Shown here: in pieces, positions 45,763 through 55,700 of the stretch | Layout of the letters: every line of letters starts with the position of its first letter | How positions within the stretch are numbered: the stretch's first letter is position 1 | NCBI GenBank assembly: GCA_946122785.1 | Contig: CAMGYJ010000006.1 | Coordinates: 30,889,168 to 30,953,167 of the forward strand | Length of the DNA: 64,000 nt | Direction of reading: 5' to 3' | Source of the DNA: Linum tenue | Taxonomy: Eukaryota; Streptophyta; Magnoliopsida; Malpighiales; Linaceae | Notes under the pieces: model-generated | What the model was told of the DNA's origin: nothing | The model's database searches: none | Seen by the model: only the letters and a program-made list of their open reading frames with translations | Translations under genes and position numbers: made by a program

Positions 45763-46547
45763 TGTTGAAGTGGTAAGAATCAAGTTGGAAGATTGCCAGA
45801 TCACCAATCAAGGGGGAGCGGATCAATCAACCATGATTCAAGGGCCAGCTGCTCAACTTACCTTCTCTGCACAATTTCAAACAGCAACGGCTCCTACAAC
45901 GACTACTTAAAGGAGCAGCAGGGGAAGGTCTCGGCACTGAAGCAAACAAGGATTCCTTTGTTGCAAAGGGCTAGGGATTCGGTTTGGGATCAGTGGCTTT
46001 GAATCAAGCTGAGGAATAGGTTCAACTTGATCAAAGGGTGTAAAGAATTCCTGCGCGAATTCTGGTCTGAGTCTTGTGGCATTTTGATTTTCTCACCAGA
46101 GTCTGTATGGTCTTTTGTTTGTTCGTTGCTTGAGTCATAAAACGAAAATCAAAGTGTCTCTTAGGATAGTGGTACTATCCTGGGACGAGGAGTAGCCCTG
46201 TGGCGAACCTCGTTAAAAATTCTCTGTGCACTTTACTTTCTGCTCTGTTTCATTCCTCCTCTCCTTGACTCTCTGTTCTGCAATCCTCTGCTCGTCTCTG
46301 GCTTGGTGAAGAAGACGATCTATTCTGTCCCTTCTTCTCCAAGCTTGGGCCGAGACGGTTTCAAGGTCTGGATCAGTCTTAATGATCTTTGGGCTTGATT
46401 CTCTAAACCCCATTCGACCTGACTCGTGTCCAGTTACTAAAGCGAGTCATGGGTTCTGACCAATTGGTTCAAACCGGTTCAACGGTTAATTGAGTCTTTG
46501 AAGTCAAAATCCCTAATTACCAGTTCATTTCCTCTTCATTTCAATCG
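45763..46547 (+). repeat. 5' LTR of the Copia element, 3' end deleted
   Basis: Starts TGTTGAAGTGG and matches the 3' LTR up to CATTTCAATCG, where it jumps into gag coding sequence (CTGGAAAGCACC). The 3' LTR continues another 14 bp to its TTACA end, which shows what was lost here. The 69-codon and 66-codon frames inside both LTRs are chance frames. Confidence 0.9.
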
Positions 46548-47791
46548 CTGGAAAGCACCTACGAAGGGTCGACAAACATCAGGGAAACCAGAATCGATCT
46601 CCTGGTTCACGAGTATGATTGCTTCGACATGGCTCCAGGTGAGGGAATTCATGAGATGTACTCTCGATTTACTCTTCTGATTAACAAACTGAAAGGTCTA
46701 GGAAAAACCTATCTTGCTAAAGACCTAAATAGGAAAATTCTGAGATCTCTTCCTATAGAATGGCTTCCTAAGAGAACAGCCATAGAGGAAGCTCGTAATT
46801 TGAACACCTTGTCTATAGATGAACTTGTAGGATCTCTGCTAAGCCATGAACATGTTCTTAAACAGGTTAACAAAGATGATGAAAAAGAAAGAAATCATTG
46901 GCTTTTAAGTCTCAAGTTGTAGAATATGAGTCTGATTCTGAATTAGGAGAAGATTTTGAGAAGGAATTTGCTCTGGTCAGTAGCAAATTTCATAGGATGT
47001 TAAAGTATAAACAAGAACAAAAACAAAAGGGAAATGAGAGAAACTCTTATAATCGTTCTAACCCTTTTGACAAAGTCAAAAGCTTTTCTCAAAATAGGCT
47101 GCGAGTCCCGCAGACCAGATCTTTTGAAACAGGCAATCAAGAAAAAGAATCTCAAGACTGCTACAAATGTGGGAAGCCTGTCCACATCAGGGCCAACTGT
47201 CCACTCACCCTAAAGGCAAAAGAACGGGCAATGAAGGCCACCACCTGGAGTGATTATGAATTTGAAGAAGAAGAAGATCAAAGAGAAGAAGAAGCTTTCA
47301 TGGCCTTTGGTAAGATAAATGATTCAGAACTAAACTTCAAATCAGGTCAGAATTCTTCTCCCTCCTTAGCTGATTCAAAATGGTACCTTGACAGTGGATG
47401 TTCTCATCATATGTCTGGAAAGAAACATCTATTTAGCTCTTTAACAATGAAACGTGGAGGAAAAGTAACCTTTGGGGATGACAGTCAGGGTGAAATTATT
47501 GGATCTGGTTGCATAGGAAACAGTTCCTTAACTGTGATAAATAATGTTCTTCTAGTAGATGGACTAAAACATAATCTTCTATCCATAAGTCAACTCTGTA
47601 GCAATGGAAATCGTGTGATGTTTGAAAATGATAAGTGCTCAGTTGAACAAATTAATGAAAATAAAATTATTCCGATAGGAAAAAGAATATACAACATGTA
47701 TGTTGTTGATTTGACTGACTCAAGCATGCTTAATCCTAAATGCCTTAAGTATCTTCTCAATCATCCGAATTTCTGTGGCATAAAAGACTAG
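46548..47791 (+). pseudogene. Copia gag and protease, 5'-truncated and frameshifted
   Basis: Starts mid-gag in frame after the deletion (LESTYEGSTNIRETRIDLLV, then GEGIHEMYSRFTLLINKLKG, RKILRSLPIEW). One frame change lies in the A-rich stretch near 46890, after which the frame continues with an acidic linker, a zinc knuckle (CYKCGKPVHIRANCP at about 47160) and the protease active site (WYLDSGCSHHMSG at about 47382). Another frame change near 47765 separates it from the integrase frame. The missing N-terminal part of gag cannot be estimated exactly. Confidence 0.88.
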
Positions 47792-50454
47792 GACACATTA
47801 GTTTGGCTAAGTTGTCTACTCTATCTAAAAACAATCTGGCTAGAGGGTTACCTAAGCTAAAAGACAAAGCAGAATTTTTCTGCAATGCATGTGCTGCCGG
47901 AAAACACAAAAGAAAGAGCTTTAAACCAAAACCTGACATCACTACCACTGAAACTTTTGAATTAATCCACACGGACCTATTTGGTCCTTATAATGTCACT
48001 AGCCTAGGGGGTAAAAATTATGTATTTGTCCTGGTTGATGACTACTCTAGGTACACCTGGGTATTCTTCTTAACTCACAAGGATGAGACTTTTGAGAAAT
48101 TTCGTTCATTTGTCACTCAAAATAAACAATCCTTGAAAACCATAAGAAGTGACAATGGGGGAGAATTTATTTCTGATGAATTTGCTGAGTTTTGTGATGA
48201 AATCGGAATTGTCCATACCTTTTCTGCTCCTCGCTCACCTCAACAGAATGGGGTTGTTGAGCGTAAAAATAGAACTCTGATAGAATGTGATAGAACAATG
48301 CTATTAGATTACCAACTACCTAAATTCTTTTGGGCTGAATCAGTTAATACTGCTTGTTATGTTATAAATCGAGTTCTAATCAGAAAACAATTAAAAAAAA
48401 CTCCCTATGAAATTCTAAAAGGTAAAACTCCTAAAATATCTTACTTCCATCCCTTTGGATGTCCTTGTTACACCCTAAATACAAGAGATACTCTAGGCAA
48501 ATTTGATGCTAAATATGATCCTGCAACCTTTCTTGGCTATTCAACTAAAGGACAAGCATATAGAGTCTATAATAAACGAACTAGAAAAGTAGAGGAATCA
48601 GTTCATGTCAAATTCAATGAAACTGTTTCAATTGATTCAGATAATTCAATGACTATTGATTTAAGTGAACTCACCTCCTCTTATCAAGATTCATGTAGTG
48701 AACAGGCTAATGCAGAAAAGTCTCGAGTAATTGAATCTCAAGTTAAGATCCCTGAAAACACTGAAACTACTGCTGATGTGCCAAAAGCCCCCCCCCCCCC
48801 TCACACCCAGAAGAGACATCCCGAGAGCCAAGTCATTGGTAAGATAAGTGATGGTCTTCAAACTAGAGGTAAAGACACTCCTGGCCAGTATGCTTTCGTA
48901 TCTCAATTTGAACCAAAAAACTGGAAAGAAGCTATACAAGATGAAGAATGGGGTCTATCTATGGTAGAGGAATTAAACCAATTTGAGCATTTGCACGTTT
49001 GGGACTTGGTTCCCAGACCTGAAAATGTTACAGTCATTGGTACTAAATGGATTTATCGTAATAAATATAATGAGGAAAATATAGTAGTTAGAAACAAATC
49101 GAGATTAGTTGCTCAGGGCTACCTTCAAGAAGAAGGTGTGGACTTTGATGAAACCTTTGCTCCTGTAGCAAGGCTTGAATCTATTAGACTTTTGTGTGCT
49201 TTTGCCAGTTTTATGGGATTTCCTTTATATCAAATGGACGTAAAAAGCGCCTTCCTAAATGGTTTGATACATGAGGAAGTCTATGTAGCTCAGCCTCCAG
49301 GATTCATAGATTTTGAACATCCAGACCATGTTTATAAATTAAATAAAGCTCTGTATGGTCTCAAACAGGCTCCTAGAGCCTGGTTTGAACGTCTTTCTTC
49401 ATTTCTAATTGAAAAATCATTTACTCAAGGTAGTATAGATAAGACTTTGTTCATCAAACATGTGTCAAGTCACATTCTTATTGTTCAAGTCTATGTTGAT
49501 GACATAGTGTTTGGCTTTAGTGATCCTAAACTGTGCACTGAGTTCTGTGAAACCATGCAGTCTGTCTTTGAAATGAGCATGATGGGAGAATTAAAATTTT
49601 TTCTTGGCTTACAAGTCAAGCAAAGCTCATCTGACATCTTTATTAACCAATCTAAATACCTCCAGAAAATGCTTTTAAAATTCAACATGAACTCAATTAA
49701 CTCCAGCCAAACTCCCATGACCACCGATCTTAAACTTGACAAGGATCCCTCTGGAACATCAGTTGATGAAAAGAAATATCGAGGCATGATAGGATCCTTG
49801 CTATATTTAACTGCTAGTAGACCAGACATCCAACACAGTGTGTGCCTCTGTGCTAGCTTTCAATCAGCACCCAAAGAAAGCCATCTTAGTGCTGTAAAAC
49901 GCATCTTTAGGTGTCTAAAAGGAACCCCTGAGGTAGGATTGTGGTATCCTCATCATGATAGTTTCAATTTACTAGGTTATAGTGATTCTGATTTTGCTAG
50001 AAGCCTGTCTGATAGAAAAAGTACCACAGGGACTTGCCAATTTGTAGGTACATCTCTAGTTTCTTGGTCTTGTAAGAAGCAGGGAGCAGTGGCCCTCTCC
50101 ACTGCAGAAGCAGAGTACATTGCAGCTGGAAGCTGCTGTACTCAGCTTATTTGGCTTAAAAACCAACTGCTTGACTACAAGATCAATACCTCGACCATTC
50201 CCTTATTCTGTGACAACACTAGTGCTATATGTATGTCCAAAAACCCTGTCCAGCACTCCAGAACCAAACACATAGAAGTCAAGTTCCACTTTATTAGGGA
50301 ATTGGTCGAGCAACAATTAATTCAATTAAATCATATTCCAACTGAGTTCCAACTGGCAGATCTATTTACTAAACCATTAAATGCAGAACGATTCACTTTC
50401 CTATGCTATGAACTAGGGCTTCGATCTCCAGAGAATCTGGAGAATCTATTCTGA
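47775..50454 (+). CDS. Copia pol: integrase, reverse transcriptase, RNase H
   Basis: Long open frame (from the GAG-pre-integrase motif [14 protein letters not shown]; first ATG at 47803). Integrase core with the three catalytic residues visible in [16 protein letters not shown] and NGVVERKNR; reverse transcriptase from about 48920 ([47 protein letters not shown], and the catalytic YVDDIVFG at about 49492); Ty1-type RNase H ([46 protein letters not shown]). A C run at 48790-48801 sits in a Pro-rich linker. The frame is intact, but the upstream breaks in gag-pro mean a full polyprotein is unlikely. Confidence 0.93.
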
Positions 50455-50627
50455 TTGCTTACTCTTTTCTTTACTTTTCTTGTTTCTTTGCTTTCCCTTT
50501 GTGTCTCTTCCTTTTTAGTATGTTTTCCTTTCCTTGCTATTTGGTAAGCTATTTATAGGTCTGTGTGGTAGTCTGCAGTCATTCATCGATCGTTTTAGAG
50601 TCTTAGCTGTCTAGTCTAGAATTCTCA

Positions 50628-51649
50628 ATGGTGCTCGAATTCTCCATCACCTACACAGGTACTCTGTTTCATGATCCTATCCCTGCCAATGCTCATAGGC
50701 ATGCAGTTTCTTATGCCCGTCGCCCTATTATTCCCACCTATCAAATCCCTTTTGCTGGTCTAGATGAGTATGGTCTCAACTTTACTCAACTCATTCATAA
50801 TTTAGGATGGGATTTTTTGATTGATGAAACTCTGGAGCATATTTGCCCTGAAGCTGTTCGCCTTTTTTACTCAAACTTTCGTTCTTTTGGCTTAGATACT
50901 CGTACCTTTACAACCTTGATTTATGGCCATCTGGTTACTATTCCTATTGAGGATCTTAGGCGTCTGCTTGCTATTCTCCAGGTTGGTGAAATTCTAGCTC
51001 ATGAGTCTGAGCTTGTGCTGTTTAACTTCAATATCGAGCATGAGTTTGTGCATCTGACTGGCCATACTCCTGATTCTCTGCTCACTCTTCCCACCACCTT
51101 CCTGCTCCCTGCCATTCGCACCTTTCATTTTTTCCTCACCCATCGCTTCCTTCCTAGGACCGTTCTTCTAGATCGAGTCACTCCCCTAGATCTCTGGGTC
51201 ATTCAACATGCTGTGAACAATGTCCCTCTTGATTACTCTCATATGCTTTTTGGCCATCTGTACATGTTCCAGTACTTCGAATACCTTGGTCATCTTCCTA
51301 TTGGCCCTCTGCTTACTCGTCTTATCACTCGTCTAGAAATCTCACTTGACCCCTTCCGCTCCACCACTCCCACCGTGTTCATCACTGCTGATGATGTCCT
51401 AGACGAGATTGCCATTGCCGTTGAGGGGGAGGATGACTCTAACTCTGACTCAGATGACTCTGACTCTGACTCAGAAGAACCACTGAGGCACCTGCAGAGG
51501 AAGAAGAACCAAATTAGGATATAGAAGTTCACTGGATTAGCAGCAGCAGCAGTGACAGCAGCAGCAGTGACAGCGATGATTCTGATTCAGAATTGCCTTC
51601 ATTAAGTGATGTGTTGGCTGACCTTCAGGAGACCTATGGATCCGATTAG
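50628..51649 (+). CDS. Copia extra 3' ORF (plant transposon protein type), tail frameshifted
   Basis: 298-codon frame after pol. It has the pattern of the uncharacterised plant transposon protein domain found in several plant retroelements (LIHNLGWDFLIDETLEHICP, AVRLFYSNFRS, YGHLVTIPIEDLRRLLAIL), then an Asp/Ser/Glu-rich tail. The frame closes at 51524, but a neighbouring frame continues with Ser/Asp runs and PSLSDVLADLQETYGSD to a TAG at 51647-51649, so the original protein was probably about 40 residues longer and a frameshift near 51480 cut it. Its role is unknown; in Sireviruses the equivalent place is often called env-like, but I see no signal peptide or clear membrane segment. Confidence 0.65.
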
Positions 51650-51957
51650 TTTTGTGCTTTTCTTGACCTTTGGTTTGCTGGATGTGTCTTTTCCCAGCTG
51701 GTTGGTTGACATTCCTAGTTTACCTTGCTGAACTCTTGCTGAATGTTTAAACTGTTTAGTTTTGGATTGCTGAATACTTGGTAAAACACTTGCTGGGGTT
51801 CTGAACTATCTTGTTTTGGATAGCTCTTTGCTTGGTGATTTTTCTTTCAATCTTTGCCGAGAATGCTTGAACTGTTTAGACTGTATAGTTTTTGCTTGCA
51901 TGGAAAGGTGGGATCAGTTTTGCAGGTTTCAAGCGGACAATTGGCAATCTCCAACTT

Positions 51958-51966
51958 AGGGGGAGA
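51958..51966 (+). promoter_or_regulatory. Polypurine tract
   Basis: AGGGGGAGA directly before the 3' LTR (TGTTGAAG at 51968), the primer for plus-strand DNA synthesis. Confidence 0.85.
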
Positions 51967-51967
51967 T

Positions 51968-52765
51968 TGTTGAAGTGGTAAGAATCAAGTTGGAAGATTG
52001 CCAGATCACCAATCAAGGGGGAGCGGATCAATCAACCATGATTCAAGGGCCAGCTGCTCAACTTACCTTCTCTGCACAATTTCAAACAGCAACGGCTCCT
52101 ACAACGACTACTTAAAGGAGCAGCAGGGGAAGGTCTCGGCACTGAAGCAAACAGGGATTCCTTTGTGGCAAAGGGCTAGGGATTGGGTTTGGGATCAGTG
52201 GCTTTGAATCAAGCTGAGGAATAGGTTCAACTTGATCAAAGGGTGTGAAGAATTCCTGCGCGAATTCTGGTCTGAGTCTTGTGGCATTTTGATTTTCTCA
52301 CCAGAGTCTGTATGGTCTTTTGTTTGTTCGTTGCTTGAGTCATAAAACGAAAATCAAAGTGTCTCTCAGGATAGTGGTACTATCCTGGGACGAGGAGTAG
52401 CCCTGTGGCGAACCTCGTTAAAAATTCTCTGTGCACTTTACTTTCTGCTCTGTTTCATTCCTCCTCTCCTTGACTCTCTGTTCTGCAATCCTCTGCTCGT
52501 CTCTGGCTTGGTGAAGAAGACGATCTATTCTGTCCCTTCTTCTCCGAGCTTGGGCCGAGACGGTTTCAAGGTCTGGATCAGTCTTAATGATCTTTGGGCT
52601 TGATTCTCTAAAGCCCATTCGACCTGACTCGTGTCCAGTTACTAAAGCGAGTCATGGGTTCTGACCAATTGGTTCAAACCGGTTCAACGGTTTATTGAGT
52701 CTTTGAAGTCAAAATCCCTAATTACCGGTTCATTTCCTCTTCATTTCAATCGTTCTCTGATTACA
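51968..52765 (+). repeat. 3' LTR of the Copia element, 798 bp
   Basis: Complete LTR from TGTTGAAG to TTACA (TG...CA ends), followed by the AATCC duplication and, after ten bases, the sororin-like ATG. LTRs carry promoters and this one points into the gene. Confidence 0.9.
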
Positions 52766-52780
52766 AATCCCTCAGCATCG

Positions 52781-55700
52781 ATGGAAGCTCAACGCAGAAG
52801 AAGGAAGAAGCTCTCTGATCGCAGCAACACCCTTGTACCCGTCGGCTCCTCTGCAAGCTGTTCTTCCACTTCGTCTTCCTCTTACCTTCTCAAGAAACCC
52901 TTGAAATCGTTTCCCTCCTCTTCGCAGCTTCTCCATTCCCGCGACAATCCGAATCCCACTGAGACCCATCTCGATAAGGTTCCATCCACGGCCGGATCCA
53001 CTACCAGCGCGGTTCTAGGACCCTCCACTTCCACGCCTGCTCGCCCACAGCGCAATCAATCCTCGACCGTCGGTAATTTTGGGTTTTCTCTTCCGCCTTC
53101 GTCGATTTGCTTGTTCTGAAATCGGTTTTGGGAACCTAGGGTTTTGTCGGATTTAATTTTTCCGTGGTTAGTTCCTCATGCCTGAAAGTGTATCAGGTGG
53201 CGATGATGTTTGGGAGCCGTCTCCGGTTTATGTTCGGAGGAAGTCCGGAAGCAAAAGGAAGGACAAGGAGAAGGCAATTGATGTGCCGGCTATAAAGAGT
53301 CAGTCTAGCAGGTATGTTTCTGATTTAGGGATAACTTCTGTTTTCGGACTGTGATTAGAGAAGTGCAAATACACTGATTAGATTGGTAAAACCAACTGCA
53401 AAATTGAAATGGCAGTGGCAAATCTCTATACTCTTGGAAGGTAGACATAATGGAACGGAAAAGATGTGGAGACGAGTTTAGAAAATTTATATCAGGTTTT
53501 CTATTCCCTGTTGAACAGTGGGCAGTGTAGTTGGAGCAGTATCTTTGATCTTATGAATTGTTCTGTATCACCTTCCATTAGAATAAGCGCAACAGTTTTA
53601 TCGCATTTGCTATGTTCTGAAGCATGAGCGTTTTTCTTTGTTGCGTTTCCTGGGAACTACTGAAGCTTTTGTTGTTTATTGTAAGCTCTGCAAACTAGAT
53701 ATCATTTCAATTGGTATTTGATGTGAATGTTATTCTGCTCTTAGTGGATACTTTGTTTTTTGAATTCCTTTTTCGCTGCTGCTGATTCTTGGTCTCATTG
53801 ATTGAATGCAGGGACAAAGCAATTGAAGATGGAGGTGCTGGTCAGTCCAAATCATTGCTGGTACCTCATAAAAAGGTAGGATACTCTGGTTCTTGTATTT
53901 TGGAAACTAGATTTATTCTTTTGGCTTTGTGATCGGCCTTTTATTCAAACGTGTGGAGGACTGATGGAGTTGGCTGGCTTTAAAATGTTTTGGGAACAGC
54001 TTCTGCATCATCCATTCTGTTACCTATGCTTGTGTACTGTCGTGCACTCATCGTTTGAGTTACATTTACCCTCTTAGTGCTTGGTTCGTTCTGTGTTACT
54101 TTGAGCTTTAGTGTTCTCTTTCTGCCGAAAGTACCTTCTTATTCTTCTTGATTCTTGCATGTGTTCTCTTCTTCCATCCGGTTTCTAGTTGCTGAAATTG
54201 GGGTTTCCTAGGTTTGCTGTTTTTCCCCCTTCTTTTATGCTGTTTTTGCTGAGTTTGTCTGAAACATCTTTTGACTGCTTTGCTTATTATACTTCTCAAT
54301 GTTGACATACAAATTCTGGCTTGCTAAATGTCGCCCTTGAAATTGCTACAAGTCGCCCTAACTTAAATATAAAATTACCTATATACCCTTAAGGAAAAAC
54401 TCAAAATTGGCTTAAACAAACAAGTCCTTATTCACAAAATCACTCCTCCTCCTGCAACCTCTCACCCGCCGCCGACTTCATCCTCTGCAACTCGCCGTCG
54501 CCGGCGACCTCTGCACTTCTTCCTCTGCAACTCGCCGCCACCGGCGACCTATGCATATCGCCACCGCCCCCGCACTCGCCGCCGCCGCCCGCAATCGCCC
54601 GCCGCAGTCGTTCCTCCCTCGCCAGTAGCCGCCAGCAGCCGTAGCCAGTCGCTCGCCGCCGTCGCGAACGCCGCCCATCGCTCCGTCGCCTCGCCGCCGT
54701 CGTTCCTCGCGTCGCCTGCCGCCGTCGTTCCTCAAGTCGCCGGAGAAGAAGGTATGACCGCTGCAACTCCGCGGTTTGACCAACGACTGACCGCGGTCAA
54801 CGCGCGATTGGACCGACGGTCAACTGCGGTCAACGCACAGTTCAGCCAACGGCTGATCGCGCGTTGGCCGCTTTTTTTTTTTTAAATTCTGTTTTTAAAT
54901 TCTGGTTTTTATTATTCAATAAATGCTAATAATAATAAAAATTAATTAAAAAATATATTTAATAAAAATAATTTATTTATATATTTTGTCAATAATGATA
55001 TAAAAATTTAAAAAACATATTCGATAAATATTAATTAATGATAACAAATTTAAAGAACATTATAAAAAATTAAAAATATATTTTAATCATTTTAATAATC
55101 AAAATTTCAAAGTAATTCGTTTATCTAATTAATTATTAATAATTTTACCTTGATTAATTATTTACTTTTATGTAAATAATGATTACATAGACCGTAACAT
55201 AAATGTTGAAACTATTAATTTTATAATTTTAATTCTGAAAATCTTAAATTAATTACTTTATGTACTTTATTATTAATAATTCAAACTTTTTTTTGAAGAT
55301 GTCTGGACATGGAATGGGTAAATCGGATATGATTAAGGTGAGAAATAAGGAGAGAATGGAAGGTCGTGCTTGTAAACTTACGGCGACTGGTAGGAAGGAA
55401 AATGAAGAAAAAAATCCACCTAAGGTTAGAAGGAAGAAGAACAAGGCGGATGTAGTGCATCCTGACGACCACCCTATTGTGGGGCAGTTGTCTCTTAGTC
55501 GAGGTACTCCCAGTACTCCTACACCAGATAGCGCACCGGTATGGCAGGCTAATTGGAGTGATTCCATTGACGAGGATGATGATGATGACGGTGATGCTGA
55601 GGTTGGGAATGCCCCAGATGCTGGTGATGATGCTGGTGATCGTGCTGGTGATGCTGAGGTTGGGGATGCCCCACCTCAAGCTGATTTAGGCGTGGGGAAG

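Larger units (their letters stand above)
45763..52765 (+). mobile_element. Ty1/Copia retrotransposon (SIRE-like), 7.0 kb
   Basis: LTR element bounded by AATCC duplications. Order: truncated 5' LTR, partial gag, protease, integrase, reverse transcriptase, RNase H (Copia order), an extra 3' frame, polypurine tract, 3' LTR. The primer site, the last ~14 bp of the 5' LTR and the start of gag have been lost in one deletion. The two LTRs differ by only about ten substitutions by eye, so the insertion is fairly recent. The lineage guess (Sirevirus-like) rests on the gag type and the extra frame after pol. Confidence 0.92.

Noticed and set aside
45793..46413. Small frames at 45793-46002 and 46213-46413 as genes
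   Set aside because: Both lie in the 5' LTR and recur in the 3' LTR (51998-52207, 52418-52618); no recognisable product.
52703..53119. 138-codon frame starting inside the LTR as the gene start
   Set aside because: The first 26 codons are LTR sequence and the frame runs into intron 1; the host start is the ATG at 52781 and the donor is after 53072.
54440..54783. Arg/Gly-rich minus-strand frames as genes
   Set aside because: Made by GCC-rich sequence of the MULE subterminal region; no motif, overlapping frames of equal quality.
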